DNA of 64,000 nt. Origin: Christensenella sp. UBA1685 (lineage in GTDB: Bacteria > Bacillota > Clostridia > Christensenellales > CAG-138). Numbering within the stretch: the stretch's first letter is position 1; each line of letters starts with the position of its first letter. This document shows, piece by piece, positions 52,669 to 61,423 of the stretch. The translations under genes were made by a program, and so were the position numbers. Under the pieces are notes generated by a model. It was not told where the DNA came from, ran no database searches, and was given only the letters and a program-made list of their open reading frames with translations. The stretch covers positions 1-64,000 of the forward strand of contig DCKB01000034.1 in the NCBI GenBank assembly GCA_002320595.1, read 5' to 3'.

Positions 52669-54300
52669 TCAGTCTTCGTTGACGAAGTAAAGCTTGGAAT
52701 AGTCTTCCATGTCATAAGGAAGCACGGAGAGGCCGCGCACATCGGAACGCACGCCGTACACACGCCAAGGGTGGCAGATGTAGATCATCGGGCAAAGGTC
52801 ATGAATCAGAGCCTGTGCTTCATACACCAGCGCGTTGCGCTCTTCCGCATCCAGCGTCGTTACGATCTTATCCAGAATCGCATCCACTTCGGGATCGTTG
52901 AGCCAGGTACGGTCGGTGCTGCTGCCGCGGCTGCTGCTGTGGAAGAAGGAATAGAGGCCTTCGCCGGCATCGCACATCTTCATATCGGTTGCAGCGGTGC
53001 CAACCTGATAGTCGCCCGCGTTGAGCATGGTAGAAAGCGTGCCGCTTTCAGTGGGCTGCAGAACCAGGGTCACGCCAACCTCGGCCCACATGGCCTGAAG
53101 CATTTCGGCGAACATGTTGTTCGTGGTGTTCGCAAGGTAGATGAAGGAAACTTCAAAACCGTTTTCGAAGCCTTCCGCTGCAAGCAGTTCCTTCGCCTTC
53201 TCGGGATTGTAGGCGTACTCAGGCAGGTCATTGTTCTTGCCGGGGAACGTCGGCGGCACAGGGCCGGTTGCCTTTTCGGAGCTCTTCACGCCGTAAATGG
53301 TTTCGCGGATCAGCTCGGTATCGGTTGCGTGATACAGCGCCTTGCGCACGTTCACATTGTTGAGCGGTTCAACAGAGGTGTTGAGGCAGATGTAACGCAG
53401 CGTGTTCTGCGGGCCGGCAAGAACATAGGTGTCCTCGCTCTCGTCCACACGGTCGATGTCGGTAACCTGCAGGCGGCAGTTCAGGTCGATGTCGCCGGTT
53501 TCAAGGTTCATCGTGCGGGAGGTGCCCTCGGTCATGATCTTAAGAACAACATTCTTAAGGGGAGCAGCTTCGCCCCAGTAGGTATCGTTGCGCTCAAGGG
53601 TAATGCTTTCACCGGCAACCCAGTTGCCAACCTTAAAGGCACCGGTGCCGACCGGCGCGCGGCCATGCGCTTCTTCGCCCATTTCGGTGATCGCCTTTTC
53701 GTTCACAATGCTCATGACAGCCTGGCAAAGCTGAGCTTCAAGGAAAGCATAGGGTTCCGTGGTTTTGATCTTCACAGTATAATCGTCAACTGCTTCCACG
53801 CCGGTGAGGTCGATATGCGTGAGGGCGCTCGGGCCGGTCGTTGTGGTTGCAAGGCGGTTGAACGAGTACACAACGTCCTTTGCAGTGAAGTGTTCGCCGT
53901 TGGTGAAATACACATCCTCGCGCAGTTTGAACTGCCAGGTGGTGTCATCAAGGGCCTCCCACTCGGTTGCAAGGTTGGGCTGCGGGGTGGCAGTCTTGTC
54001 AAACTTGAGCAGAGTATCCATGGTGTTCATCATCACGATCTCGGACACGTTGCTCATCACGCCGCCGGGGTTCAGCGTCGCGGGTTCGCGGTCCACCGCA
54101 ATGTTGATGGTATCCTTGTCGGAGACGGTTTCCTCTCCCGTCGGGGTCAGTTCCGTGTTTGCCGCAGGGGTTTCTTCGGGGGCAGCAGGATCGGTGGGCG
54201 CAGGCGCATCGGTGGGAGTCGTTTCGCCCGGATTGGAGCACCCGGTCACCATCGCGAACGTCATCGCGAACACAAGGATCATTGCCAGATACTTTTTCAT
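52669..54300 (-). CDS. dppA: peptide-binding lipoprotein, DppA/SBP family 5
   Basis: A 543-residue solute-binding protein. Lipobox VTGC with lipidated Cys21, a Pro/Thr/Glu-rich linker (about 25-60), then the SBP_bac_5 fold (INIAVDREPATLNPGG, FTAKDVVYSFNRL, VGTGAFKV). It captures peptides outside the membrane for DppBCDF. It is first in the operon, with AAAGGAG upstream and promoter elements about 44-70 bp before the start. Confidence 0.93.
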   Translation of the reverse strand: MKKYLAMILVFAMTFAMVTGCSNPGETTPTDAPAPTDPAAPEETPAANTELTPTGEETVSDKDTINIAVDREPATLNPGGVMSNVSEIVMMNTMDTLLKFDKTATPQPNLATEWEALDDTTWQFKLREDVYFTNGEHFTAKDVVYSFNRLATTTTGPSALTHIDLTGVEAVDDYTVKIKTTEPYAFLEAQLCQAVMSIVNEKAITEMGEEAHGRAPVGTGAFKVGNWVAGESITLERNDTYWGEAAPLKNVVLKIMTEGTSRTMNLETGDIDLNCRLQVTDIDRVDESEDTYVLAGPQNTLRYICLNTSVEPLNNVNVRKALYHATDTELIRETIYGVKSSEKATGPVPPTFPGKNNDLPEYAYNPEKAKELLAAEGFENGFEVSFIYLANTTNNMFAEMLQAMWAEVGVTLVLQPTESGTLSTMLNAGDYQVGTAATDMKMCDAGEGLYSFFHSSSRGSSTDRTWLNDPEVDAILDKIVTTLDAEERNALVYEAQALIHDLCPMIYICHPWRVYGVRSDVRGLSVLPYDMEDYSKLYFVNED

Positions 54301-54343
54301 GTCGTTCTCGTTTCTCCTTTATGGAATTGTAGGGTTTAGGGCA

Positions 54344-54371
54344 AGTATACAATGCATAAAACAATTTGCAA
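54344..54371 (-). promoter_or_regulatory. promoter of the dpp operon
   Basis: On the minus strand, TTGCAA (54371-54366), 16-bp spacer, TATACT (54349-54344). The 5' leader would be about 35-40 nt. The intergenic region 54301-54683 also holds the lysR promoter and is AT-rich in its right part. No other gene seen. Confidence 0.6.
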
Positions 54372-54579
54372 AATACTTCTTTTTAATCTTAATGATTTGT
54401 TTTTTAAATTGTTATTGTTTTATCCAGTATTCCAGGGGATTTTTGCTTTGCCATTTCCCTGAAATTCCACAATTTTTTTCTTCCCCCATTCTTTGGAACC
54501 GCTTTATTCCCTGCTCTGCGCAGCGGACTCCGCGCTTGAATTCCTGTGAAAAAGTAAGGCTTTCTATAAAAAGTCTTGC

Positions 54580-54609
54580 TTGACGCGGCAAATGCAAATG
54601 CAGTATAGT
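54580..54609 (+). promoter_or_regulatory. promoter of the lysR gene
   Basis: TTGACG (54580-54585), 18-bp spacer, TATAGT (54604-54609). The spacer contains GCAAATGCAAATGCAG, a short tandem repeat that might bind the regulator. Confidence 0.6.
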
Positions 54610-54683
54610 GAATCCGGAGTTTAATTATTTATTATTTAAATATTATTTGTTGATTTCATAATTCATTATTCGAGGTGGATTTT

Positions 54684-55613
54684 ATGAACTTGCGGGAGCA
54701 ACAGTACGTATGTGCCATCGCAAAGACGGGGAGCCTCACGGCTGCCGCAAAAATTCTGCGCACTTCACAGCCAAACCTCAGCCTGTTTCTCAGCAATTTA
54801 GAGCATTCGCTCAACGTGCAGCTGTTTGACCGCATCGGCAAGCAGTTCCGCCTGACCTATGCCGGGGAGCTTTACGTTGCCAAGGCACAGGCTATGCTGA
54901 ACCTGAAGGATGAATTTGATGCGGAATTGGCCAACATCTCTGAAAATGCAGGCGGCCGGCTGCGGATGGGGTTTCAGTTTTTCCGTTCTTCGCGGCTGAT
55001 CCCTTCCCTGTTGGCGCAGCTTTCTGCGGAGTATCCGCGTGTGGAGCTAAGCTTTGTGGAAGAAACGTTTTCCAAATTAGAAGCAATGCTTTCCGACAAT
55101 ACGATAGATCTGTTTTTCTGCAACTGTCCATCGAAAAAAACGGAGTATGAATACCATCCGCTCTACCATGATTCCGTGCTGTTCATGACAAGCCTGGATC
55201 ACCCGCTTACGGCAGCCCTTCCTGCGGCAAGAAGCGGCGTCCATCCGTGGGTAAGCCTGAAGCTGTTTGAAGATGAGCAGTTTTTCCTCAGCCGCCACGG
55301 CGGCAGCCTGCGGGAATTTATCGACCAGATTTTAGAATCGACGCACGTAACGCCACGGCATGTGATGACCTTTGATAAAATTGAAACCATCATGGAACTC
55401 GTTGCGCAGGGACAGGGCGTTGGGTTCTGTGCAAACAGCTACCAAAATTTTGTTGGCCTATCCCGTCCCCTGCGCCTTTTTTCCGCCGGCAACGGCGAAA
55501 AACGGATCGAATTCTGCGCGGTAAACCTTAAGGGGAAAGTGCTGCCGCCCTATGCAAAGCGCGCAATGGAGCTTGTTCGGGGCTTAATGGCAGACCGTTC
55601 CCTGCTTCCCTAA
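54684..55613 (+). CDS. LysR-family transcriptional regulator
   Basis: A 309-residue regulator. The N-terminal winged helix (REQQYVCAIAKTGSLTAAAK, TSQPNLSLFLSNLEHSLNVQLFDR; key core SLTAAAKIL and QPNLS) is followed by a two-lobe effector domain. ATG 54684 is chosen for GAGGTGG 6 nt upstream; GTG 54675 lies inside that site. Divergent from dpp, so it probably controls the peptide operon. Effector unknown. Confidence 0.9.
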   Translation: MNLREQQYVCAIAKTGSLTAAAKILRTSQPNLSLFLSNLEHSLNVQLFDRIGKQFRLTYAGELYVAKAQAMLNLKDEFDAELANISENAGGRLRMGFQFFRSSRLIPSLLAQLSAEYPRVELSFVEETFSKLEAMLSDNTIDLFFCNCPSKKTEYEYHPLYHDSVLFMTSLDHPLTAALPAARSGVHPWVSLKLFEDEQFFLSRHGGSLREFIDQILESTHVTPRHVMTFDKIETIMELVAQGQGVGFCANSYQNFVGLSRPLRLFSAGNGEKRIEFCAVNLKGKVLPPYAKRAMELVRGLMADRSLLP

Positions 55614-55638
55614 TGCAACGGGCAGGCAAAAGCAGCCG

Positions 55639-56571
55639 TCACAAAGACATATCGTTGAAGTCGTTTGCCTCCTCGCCTGAAGCGGCCTCTCCCACACGGC
55701 CTGCAAGCAGATAGCGGTCGTTGATGGGATCATAAAAGTATTTTTTAATGAGGCGGAAATTCTCCACGCAGCCGGTGCTCGGCACATGTGTGCGCGGCCC
55801 TGTACATTCGTGCAGATGTTCGCCGATGGAAATATGCTCTTCATCCACATAAGAGATGGGAAGATCTGCAGCAATCGCCTCCTGCACGCGTTTTTCCAGT
55901 GCATCAATATCAAATTCCGGCATCTTGCCATCAAACACCAGCACAAACCCGTGCTTGACATCGCTGTGGTGGCAGCGTCGGCAGTCTTCCGGCGGCATAT
56001 AGAACTCCGCAAGGTCTTCCGCCGTGTGCGCCATGCGACGGAAGCGCACGGATTTGGAAACGATGTTATAGATTTCCTGTGGCTGCGGCCCAAACACCGT
56101 GGGGCGCGTGATAATGACCTCCTCCCCCATGCCGATGAGCAGATGCGCGTTTACGCGCAGGAAGGGATAGATCATGTCGAAATGCTCAACAATAACGCGC
56201 TTCCCCTTCTGCACGGCATGCAAAATCGCATCTGCAAGCTCATGCATCTGCGTAAACGCAGCCTCGAAGCGGATGTCCAGATGATAGGTGTGCGCGGTAA
56301 AAAAGCCGCCGTCGCTGTCCTGATCAAGGATCGGCAGCGGGCGCATGTTCACCCCGCCGTCGTCATTGGTCAACTCCAGCCCGGGAAACATGCCCTTGAT
56401 GAGCATGCTTTTGCCGGAGCCCGATTCCCCGATGATGCCGATGAGCTTATCGAACGGGCTTAAATACATCTGCGCGATCTGAATGCCAAGGTCATAGATG
56501 CGGTCGCGCCCGCGGGGCGCAAAAAACACGCTGTACAGGTGATTGTTGAGCATTCTTGCGGAATAGGACAT
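55639..56571 (-). CDS. P-loop protein with AlaRS-type added domain, role unknown
   Basis: A 310-residue protein from ATG 56571 (GGAGGTG upstream). A Walker A-like GIIGESGSGKSMLIKGM lies at about 45-61, and ELTNDDGGVNMRPLP follows. Later His/Cys groups (PEDCRRCHHSDVKHG) could bind metal. I recall proteins of this kind named 'alanine-tRNA synthetase second additional domain' in Clostridia, but no synthetase core is present. Possibly an NTP-dependent kinase or chaperone. Monocistronic. Confidence 0.55.
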   Translation of the reverse strand: MSYSARMLNNHLYSVFFAPRGRDRIYDLGIQIAQMYLSPFDKLIGIIGESGSGKSMLIKGMFPGLELTNDDGGVNMRPLPILDQDSDGGFFTAHTYHLDIRFEAAFTQMHELADAILHAVQKGKRVIVEHFDMIYPFLRVNAHLLIGMGEEVIITRPTVFGPQPQEIYNIVSKSVRFRRMAHTAEDLAEFYMPPEDCRRCHHSDVKHGFVLVFDGKMPEFDIDALEKRVQEAIAADLPISYVDEEHISIGEHLHECTGPRTHVPSTGCVENFRLIKKYFYDPINDRYLLAGRVGEAASGEEANDFNDMSL

Positions 56572-56755
56572 ACGCACCTCCGGCAGAACTGTATTTTTAA
56601 TGCTATATTGGAAAGTATACCACATCCCGGAACCGAGCAAAAGCGTTGGTTCCTTTCAGGATGTAAAAAGCATATGCGTCCCGCAAGAAAAGCGCCCCAT
56701 GCGCACGCCGGAAAAGCCGCTGCATGGGGTCTTGGGATTCCATTTGGAAGATGAC

Positions 56756-57208
56756 TCAGGATGCGCCGCCCCCGGAGCCAAAATGCATCGCAAAAAATGA
56801 GACGAACGCATCGTGGCAGCCGTCGGTAAGCCGGTATTCCTTCCCCTCCAGATACACATGCCCGTTGTCGTCCACGCTGAAAGAGCAGAGTTTGTTCACG
56901 CTTGGGTCGGTTGGATAAACGCTGTATAAGGCGATCCCTCCCAATGCGATGGAGCCGTATGGGCCAACATAGGTCACCTTGGCCGTGCGGATCGCTTGCG
57001 CCAGCGCGCTGAGCGCCACAGCATCGGTGATTGTCACAGCGTCCCCGCTCATTTCTCCGCTGACCTCTACAATTGCGGACGAAATGCTGAATTCGTCCGC
57101 GCCGGGGGAGATGAGGGCGCTAAGCTCCTTTGGCACAAAAAACAGGATCGCGCAAGCAACGGCAGCAACCGTAACGAGCGCAAAAACAATTCTCCACTTC
57201 CGCGACAT
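56756..57208 (-). CDS. secreted or membrane-anchored protein, unknown
   Basis: A 150-residue protein. An N-terminal span (about 7-25, IVFALVTVAAVACAILFFV) acts as signal anchor. The extracytoplasmic part is beta-rich and ends in HFGSGGGAS. No known motif. It lies alone on its strand. GAGAGGAAAG precedes the ATG. Confidence 0.6.
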   Translation of the reverse strand: MSRKWRIVFALVTVAAVACAILFFVPKELSALISPGADEFSISSAIVEVSGEMSGDAVTITDAVALSALAQAIRTAKVTYVGPYGSIALGGIALYSVYPTDPSVNKLCSFSVDDNGHVYLEGKEYRLTDGCHDAFVSFFAMHFGSGGGAS

Positions 57209-57393
57209 TGCAGCTTTCCTCTCTTTTCAAAAATAATTGAATGGGTTTAAATCTGTTCAAAACGACAATCGGATTCCGTCTGTACTAATATTTTTCTTCG
57301 ACACCCTCCTGTGTTTCTCCTTCTGTATTTTTTAATTTCCTAAAGGAGTAGATTGCCGAAAGGCCGGAAGGCCCAACCGACCCCCAGCACAAA

Positions 57394-57407
57394 AAAACGA
57401 TCGTTTT
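57394..57407. promoter_or_regulatory. perfect palindrome upstream of citE
   Basis: AAAACGATCGTTTT is a 14-bp perfect palindrome about 110 bp before the citE promoter, a plausible operator. The surrounding gap 57209-57622 otherwise holds only the promoter at 57507 and a leader hairpin CGCGGGC/GCCCGCG (57556-57580). Confidence 0.4.
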
Positions 57408-57506
57408 GGTTGCGCGAAAGCACCGATAAAAGGGTCGTCAAAGAATGCTCCGCACTCCGCTTCTTCCGATATACCTGTATACTTTCCGTTTCATGCCGCA
57501 CAGCGG

Positions 57507-57535
57507 TTGAAACGCCATTTTTAAGGGTATATAAT
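57507..57535 (+). promoter_or_regulatory. promoter of the lyase-hydratase operon
   Basis: TTGAAA (57507-57512), 17-bp spacer, TATAAT (57530-57535). The leader is about 80 nt and contains a GC-rich stem (57556-57580) that ends before the AAAGGAG at 57608. Confidence 0.7.
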
Positions 57536-57622
57536 AGGTGAGAATGAGCCGCCGCGCGGGCGTTGTTTTGTGTGCCCGCGTTTCATGTGCATTCAGGCGG
57601 CACCGCGAAAGGAGAAACGTTT

Positions 57623-58489
57623 ATGAGGAGATCCATGCTGTTCCTGCCCGGCAACACGCCAAACATCATCATCAACGGCGATGCGCTGGGCGCTGACTGC
57701 ATCATACTGGACCTGGAGGACGCTGTTGCACCGGACCAAAAGGACGCCGCGCGCCTGTTGGTCTGCAACGCCATCGGCGAAATGGGCTTTGAAGGCTGCG
57801 AAGTGACCGTGCGCATCAACTCGCTTGAAACCGATTACTGGAAGGATGATCTTGACGCGATTATCCCCCTTCGCCCGGACATGATTATGCCTGCAAAGGT
57901 CAGCCGCCTTTCCGACATCCTTACCCTTGACACCTACATTTCGGGGCTTGAAGAAAAGCACGGCATGGAGCCAAACACCGTGAAGCTGATCCCGCTCATC
58001 GAGACAGCGCTCGGCGTGGAGAATGCTTTTTCCATCGCAACCGCAAGCCTGCGCGTAACGGCGCTGTTCCTTGGTGGCGAGGATCTGAGCGCCGATTTGC
58101 GCTGCAAGCGCACCAAGGGCGGCGAAGAAATCCGCTATGCGCGCGGCAGGATGGTCATGGCGGCACGCGCCGCGGGAATCGACGTATACGATACGCCCTT
58201 CACCGACGTGAACGACGACGAGGGCGCGCTTCTCGACGCACAGTTTGCAAAGAGCCTTGGCTTCTCCGGCAAGGCGGCGATCTCCCCGCGCCATGTGCCG
58301 CTCATCAATGAAGCGTTCAGCCCCACGGCGGATGAAATCGAATATGCAACCGAAGTGTTTGCCGCAATCGAGCAGGCAAAGCGCCAGGGGCGCGGCGCAA
58401 TTTCCCTGCGCGGCAAGATGATTGACGCGCCTATCGTCGAACGCGCGCGGCAAACGCTTGAAGCGGCCCGCCAGCTCGGCCTGGCCTGA
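57623..58489 (+). CDS. citE: citrate/citramalate lyase beta subunit
   Basis: A 288-residue HpcH/HpaI-fold lyase subunit. MRRSMLFLPGNTPNII is the typical CitE start, and DCIILDLEDAVAPDQKD carries the metal-binding acidic residues. LIPLIETALGV and the LGGEDLSADL follow. It cleaves the thioester-bound citryl or citramalyl unit. The glutamate-mutase genes downstream make (S)-citramalate the more likely substrate. AAAGGAG precedes ATG 57623. The acyl-carrier (gamma, CitD) gene is not nearby. Confidence 0.88.
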   Translation: MRRSMLFLPGNTPNIIINGDALGADCIILDLEDAVAPDQKDAARLLVCNAIGEMGFEGCEVTVRINSLETDYWKDDLDAIIPLRPDMIMPAKVSRLSDILTLDTYISGLEEKHGMEPNTVKLIPLIETALGVENAFSIATASLRVTALFLGGEDLSADLRCKRTKGGEEIRYARGRMVMAARAAGIDVYDTPFTDVNDDEGALLDAQFAKSLGFSGKAAISPRHVPLINEAFSPTADEIEYATEVFAAIEQAKRQGRGAISLRGKMIDAPIVERARQTLEAARQLGLA

Positions 58490-58505
58490 TAAGGAGGAAT
58501 CAACG

Positions 58506-59918
58506 ATGAACAAGCTTACTTCTTCTTTAACGGAAGCCATCCGCAACAGCGGCCTTCAAAGCGGCATGACCGTTTCCTTCCATCATCACCTGCGCAACGG
58601 GGATCATGTGCTCAACATGGTCATGGCCGAAATTGCGGCGCTTGGAATCAACGGGCTCACCGTGAACGCAAGCTCCCTGTTCGATGTGCACGCGCCGCTT
58701 GCGGAGCACATTCGCCGCGGCGTTGTGCGCAAGCTGCAAACCAACTATATGTCCGGCGTACTCGGCCGGTTTATTTCCGAAGGGAACATGGAAGAACCCG
58801 TTGAGTTCCGCACCCACGGCGGCCGCCCGCGCGACATCGCAGCCGGCATTACGCCCATTGACGTAGCCTTCATCGCCGCCCCCGCAAGCGACCCGATGGG
58901 CAACTGCTCCGGCAAGCTCGGCCGCTCCGCCTGCGGTTCGCTCGGCTATGCCATGCCGGACGCCATGCATGCAAAGCATGTCATCGTCATCACGGACGAT
59001 CTTAGGCCGTATCCGCTCATCGACTGGTCCATCCCCGAAACACAGGTCGATCAGGTGGTCGTCGTCGATTCCATCGGCGACCCGAAAGGCATCGTTTCCG
59101 GCACAACGAAAATCACGCGCGATCCCGTGGGCCTTGCGATGGCCATGGACGCGGTGCGTGTCATCCGCGCTTCCGGTCTTTTGCAGGATGGGTTCTCCTT
59201 CCAGACCGGCGCGGGCGGCGCCTCCCTTGCCGCCGCAAAGTTCCTGAAGGATGTGATGCTGAAGGAGCACATCCATGGCAGCTTTGGCCTTGGCGGCATC
59301 ACAGGCTACCTTGTTGATATGCTGAATGAGGGCTGCTTTGAATCGCTGATGGATGTGCAGTGCTTCGATTTGAAGGCCGTGGAATCCATCCGTGACAACC
59401 CGCGCCACCAGGAAATTTCCGCGACGCATTATGCCTCGCCCGATGCAAAGAGTTCCGTTGTGGACAGCCTTGACGTCGTCATCCTCGGCGCAACGGAAAT
59501 CGACACAGACTTCAACGTGAACGTGCACACCGATTCCTCCGGCTCCATCATGGGCGGCAGCGGCGGCCACAGCGATACGGCCGCAGGCGCAAAGCTTGCG
59601 ATGATTATCGCGCCGCTTTCCCGCGCCCGCCTGCCAATTGTAACGGATCACGTCACCTGCGTTTCCACCCCCGGTTCCACCGTGGATGTGCTCGTGACAC
59701 AAAAGGGTGTTGCCGTGAACCCGGCAAAGCCGGAGCTTCGCCAGCGCCTTGTGGATGCGGGCGTGAACGTGAAGGATATTCACGAACTCAAAGCGCTCGC
59801 GGAGCGCATCAGCGGCGTGCCGGGTAAGCCCGCGCACGGTGAGCGCACCATAGCAAAAGTCATCTACCGCGACGGCACGCCGCTTGACGAGATCAAGAGC
59901 GTACCCGTTCAGGAATAA
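58506..59918 (+). CDS. citF: citrate/citramalate lyase alpha subunit
   Basis: A 470-residue acyl-carrier transferase subunit. CitF-type motifs: SFHHHLRNGDHVLN at the start, THGGRPRDI, and GSIMGGSGGHSDTAAGA. It exchanges acetyl for citryl/citramalyl on the carrier protein. AAGGAGG precedes ATG 58506, 16 nt after citE. It is part of one operon with the hydratase genes. Confidence 0.9.
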   Translation: MNKLTSSLTEAIRNSGLQSGMTVSFHHHLRNGDHVLNMVMAEIAALGINGLTVNASSLFDVHAPLAEHIRRGVVRKLQTNYMSGVLGRFISEGNMEEPVEFRTHGGRPRDIAAGITPIDVAFIAAPASDPMGNCSGKLGRSACGSLGYAMPDAMHAKHVIVITDDLRPYPLIDWSIPETQVDQVVVVDSIGDPKGIVSGTTKITRDPVGLAMAMDAVRVIRASGLLQDGFSFQTGAGGASLAAAKFLKDVMLKEHIHGSFGLGGITGYLVDMLNEGCFESLMDVQCFDLKAVESIRDNPRHQEISATHYASPDAKSSVVDSLDVVILGATEIDTDFNVNVHTDSSGSIMGGSGGHSDTAAGAKLAMIIAPLSRARLPIVTDHVTCVSTPGSTVDVLVTQKGVAVNPAKPELRQRLVDAGVNVKDIHELKALAERISGVPGKPAHGERTIAKVIYRDGTPLDEIKSVPVQE

Positions 59919-59931
59919 AGGAGCGTCCATC

Positions 59932-60771
59932 ATGAGAGAAATTCAGGCAAGCGCACTCACGGAAGTTGTAAAGCGCCTCTGCATTGAGGCGAACTGCCAT
60001 CTTCCGAAGGATATGCAGGCGCGCATCACAGAAGCGCGCGCGGGGGAAGATTGGCCCGGCGCATGCGAGATCCTTGATCGGATCATTGAAAACTACACCA
60101 TTGCAGACGAGCGCAGCGTCCCCATCTGCCAGGACACCGGCGTGGCCTGCGTGTTCCTTGAAATCGGGCAGGATGTGCATGTTTCCGGAAGCATCGCGGA
60201 CGCGGTGAACGAGGGCGTGCGGCAGGGATATTCCGAAGGCTATCTGCGCAAATCCGTGGTGCGCGATCCGCTCAACCGCGTGAACACCGGCGACAATACG
60301 CCCGCAATGCTCTATTACGATCTTGTGCCCGGCTACGCCATACGCATCACCGTCGCCCCCAAAGGCTTTGGCAGCGAAAACATGAGCCAGCTGAAAATGC
60401 TTAAACCTTCCGACGGCGTGGAAGGCGCGAAGGAGTTCATTGTCCGCGTTGTGGAAGAAGCGGGCCCGAACCCCTGCCCGCCTATTGTTGTGGGCGTCGG
60501 CATCGGCGGCACGTTCGACAAATGTGCGCTGCTTGCGAAAAAGGCGCTCATGCGCAGCACGGACGAACGCAACCCCGACCCATATTATGCTGCGCTTGAA
60601 GCGGAGCTGCTTGCGCGCATCAATGCGCTCGGCGTAGGCCCGCAGGGTTTCGGCGGAAAAACCACCGCGCTCGCGGTGAACATTGAAACCGCGCCCACGC
60701 ACATTGCAGGGCTTCCCGTTGCGGTCAACATCAACTGCCACGTCACGCGGCACAAAAGCGAGGTGCTTTGA
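59932..60771 (+). CDS. Fe-S hydro-lyase alpha subunit (fumarase/tartrate dehydratase type; candidate mesaconase)
   Basis: A 279-residue subunit of class I two-subunit fumarase-like enzymes. Cluster-ligand candidates are in VPICQDTGVACVF, in NPCPPIVVG and in GTFDKCALLAKKAL. It adds water to fumarate, mesaconate or related acids. In this operon (lyase before, glutamate mutase after) mesaconate hydration to (S)-citramalate fits best. Start has AAAGGAG upstream. Confidence 0.85.
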   Translation: MREIQASALTEVVKRLCIEANCHLPKDMQARITEARAGEDWPGACEILDRIIENYTIADERSVPICQDTGVACVFLEIGQDVHVSGSIADAVNEGVRQGYSEGYLRKSVVRDPLNRVNTGDNTPAMLYYDLVPGYAIRITVAPKGFGSENMSQLKMLKPSDGVEGAKEFIVRVVEEAGPNPCPPIVVGVGIGGTFDKCALLAKKALMRSTDERNPDPYYAALEAELLARINALGVGPQGFGGKTTALAVNIETAPTHIAGLPVAVNINCHVTRHKSEVL

Positions 60772-60772
60772 T

Positions 60773-61333
60773 ATGGCGATCCGAATCGAAACACCACTGA
60801 CGGAAGAAAAGGCCCGCGCGCTTAAGAGCGGGGACAGCGTGCTGCTCTCCGGCACAGTTTATACCGCGCGCGACGCAGCGCACAAACGCATCGTGGAAGC
60901 GATGGAGGCAGGCAAGCCCCTTCCCTTTGACCCTGAAAACGCCGTGGTCTACTATGTGGGACCCACGCCCGCGAAGCCGGGCCAGGCCATCGGCTCTGCA
61001 GGGCCAACCACAAGCTACCGCATGGATGCCTACTCTCCCGCCCTCATCGCGCGCGGGCAGCGCGGCATGATCGGCAAGGGCAAGCGCGGCCCCGCCGTGG
61101 TGGAAGCCATAAAACAGCACGGCGCGGTTTACTTCGGCGCGATCGGCGGCGCAGGCGCGCTGCTTTCCAAGTGCGTGCGCACAGCGGAGGTGATCGCCTA
61201 TGACGACCTTGGCGCGGAGGCAGTGCGCCGGCTCACCGTGGAGGATCTGCCGCTCACCGTTGTCATCGACAGCGAGGGCAACAACCTGTATGAAACGGGC
61301 AGGGAGGCCTATCTTGCCGCCCGGCAAAAATAA
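60773..61333 (+). CDS. Fe-S hydro-lyase beta subunit (fumarase/tartrate dehydratase type)
   Basis: A 186-residue beta subunit, one base after the alpha stop. It has VLLSGTVYTARDAAHKRI, YYVGPTPAKPGQAIGSAGPTTSYRMD (core GPTPAKPG and GPTTSYRMD), GKGKRG, and the AIGGAGALL loop. These are standard for FumA/TtdB C-terminal units that swivel to close the active site. It ends the first transcription unit of the cluster. Confidence 0.88.
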   Translation: MAIRIETPLTEEKARALKSGDSVLLSGTVYTARDAAHKRIVEAMEAGKPLPFDPENAVVYYVGPTPAKPGQAIGSAGPTTSYRMDAYSPALIARGQRGMIGKGKRGPAVVEAIKQHGAVYFGAIGGAGALLSKCVRTAEVIAYDDLGAEAVRRLTVEDLPLTVVIDSEGNNLYETGREAYLAARQK

Positions 61334-61348
61334 AGCACGGATTTCATA

Positions 61349-61400
61349 TTGACACATGTGGTTCATTTTGTCATAATTGTACTACTATATTGTGGTACAA
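61349..61400 (+). promoter_or_regulatory. gntR promoter with palindromic operator
   Basis: TTGACA (61349-61354), 17-bp spacer, CATAAT (61372-61377). Across the expected start lies TTGTAC (61377-61382)...GTACAA (61395-61400), with TACTATATTGT (61383-61393) inside. This fits GntR self-regulation. Confidence 0.65.
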
Positions 61401-61423
61401 ATTTGAATGACGAGGTGAACCGC

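Noticed and set aside
52303..54339. 678-codon plus-strand frame opposite dppA/dppB
   Set aside because: It covers well-supported minus-strand genes in antisense and has no domain or ribosome site.
57353..57541. 62-codon frame before citE
   Set aside because: It covers the operator-like palindrome and the promoter; composition is not protein-like.
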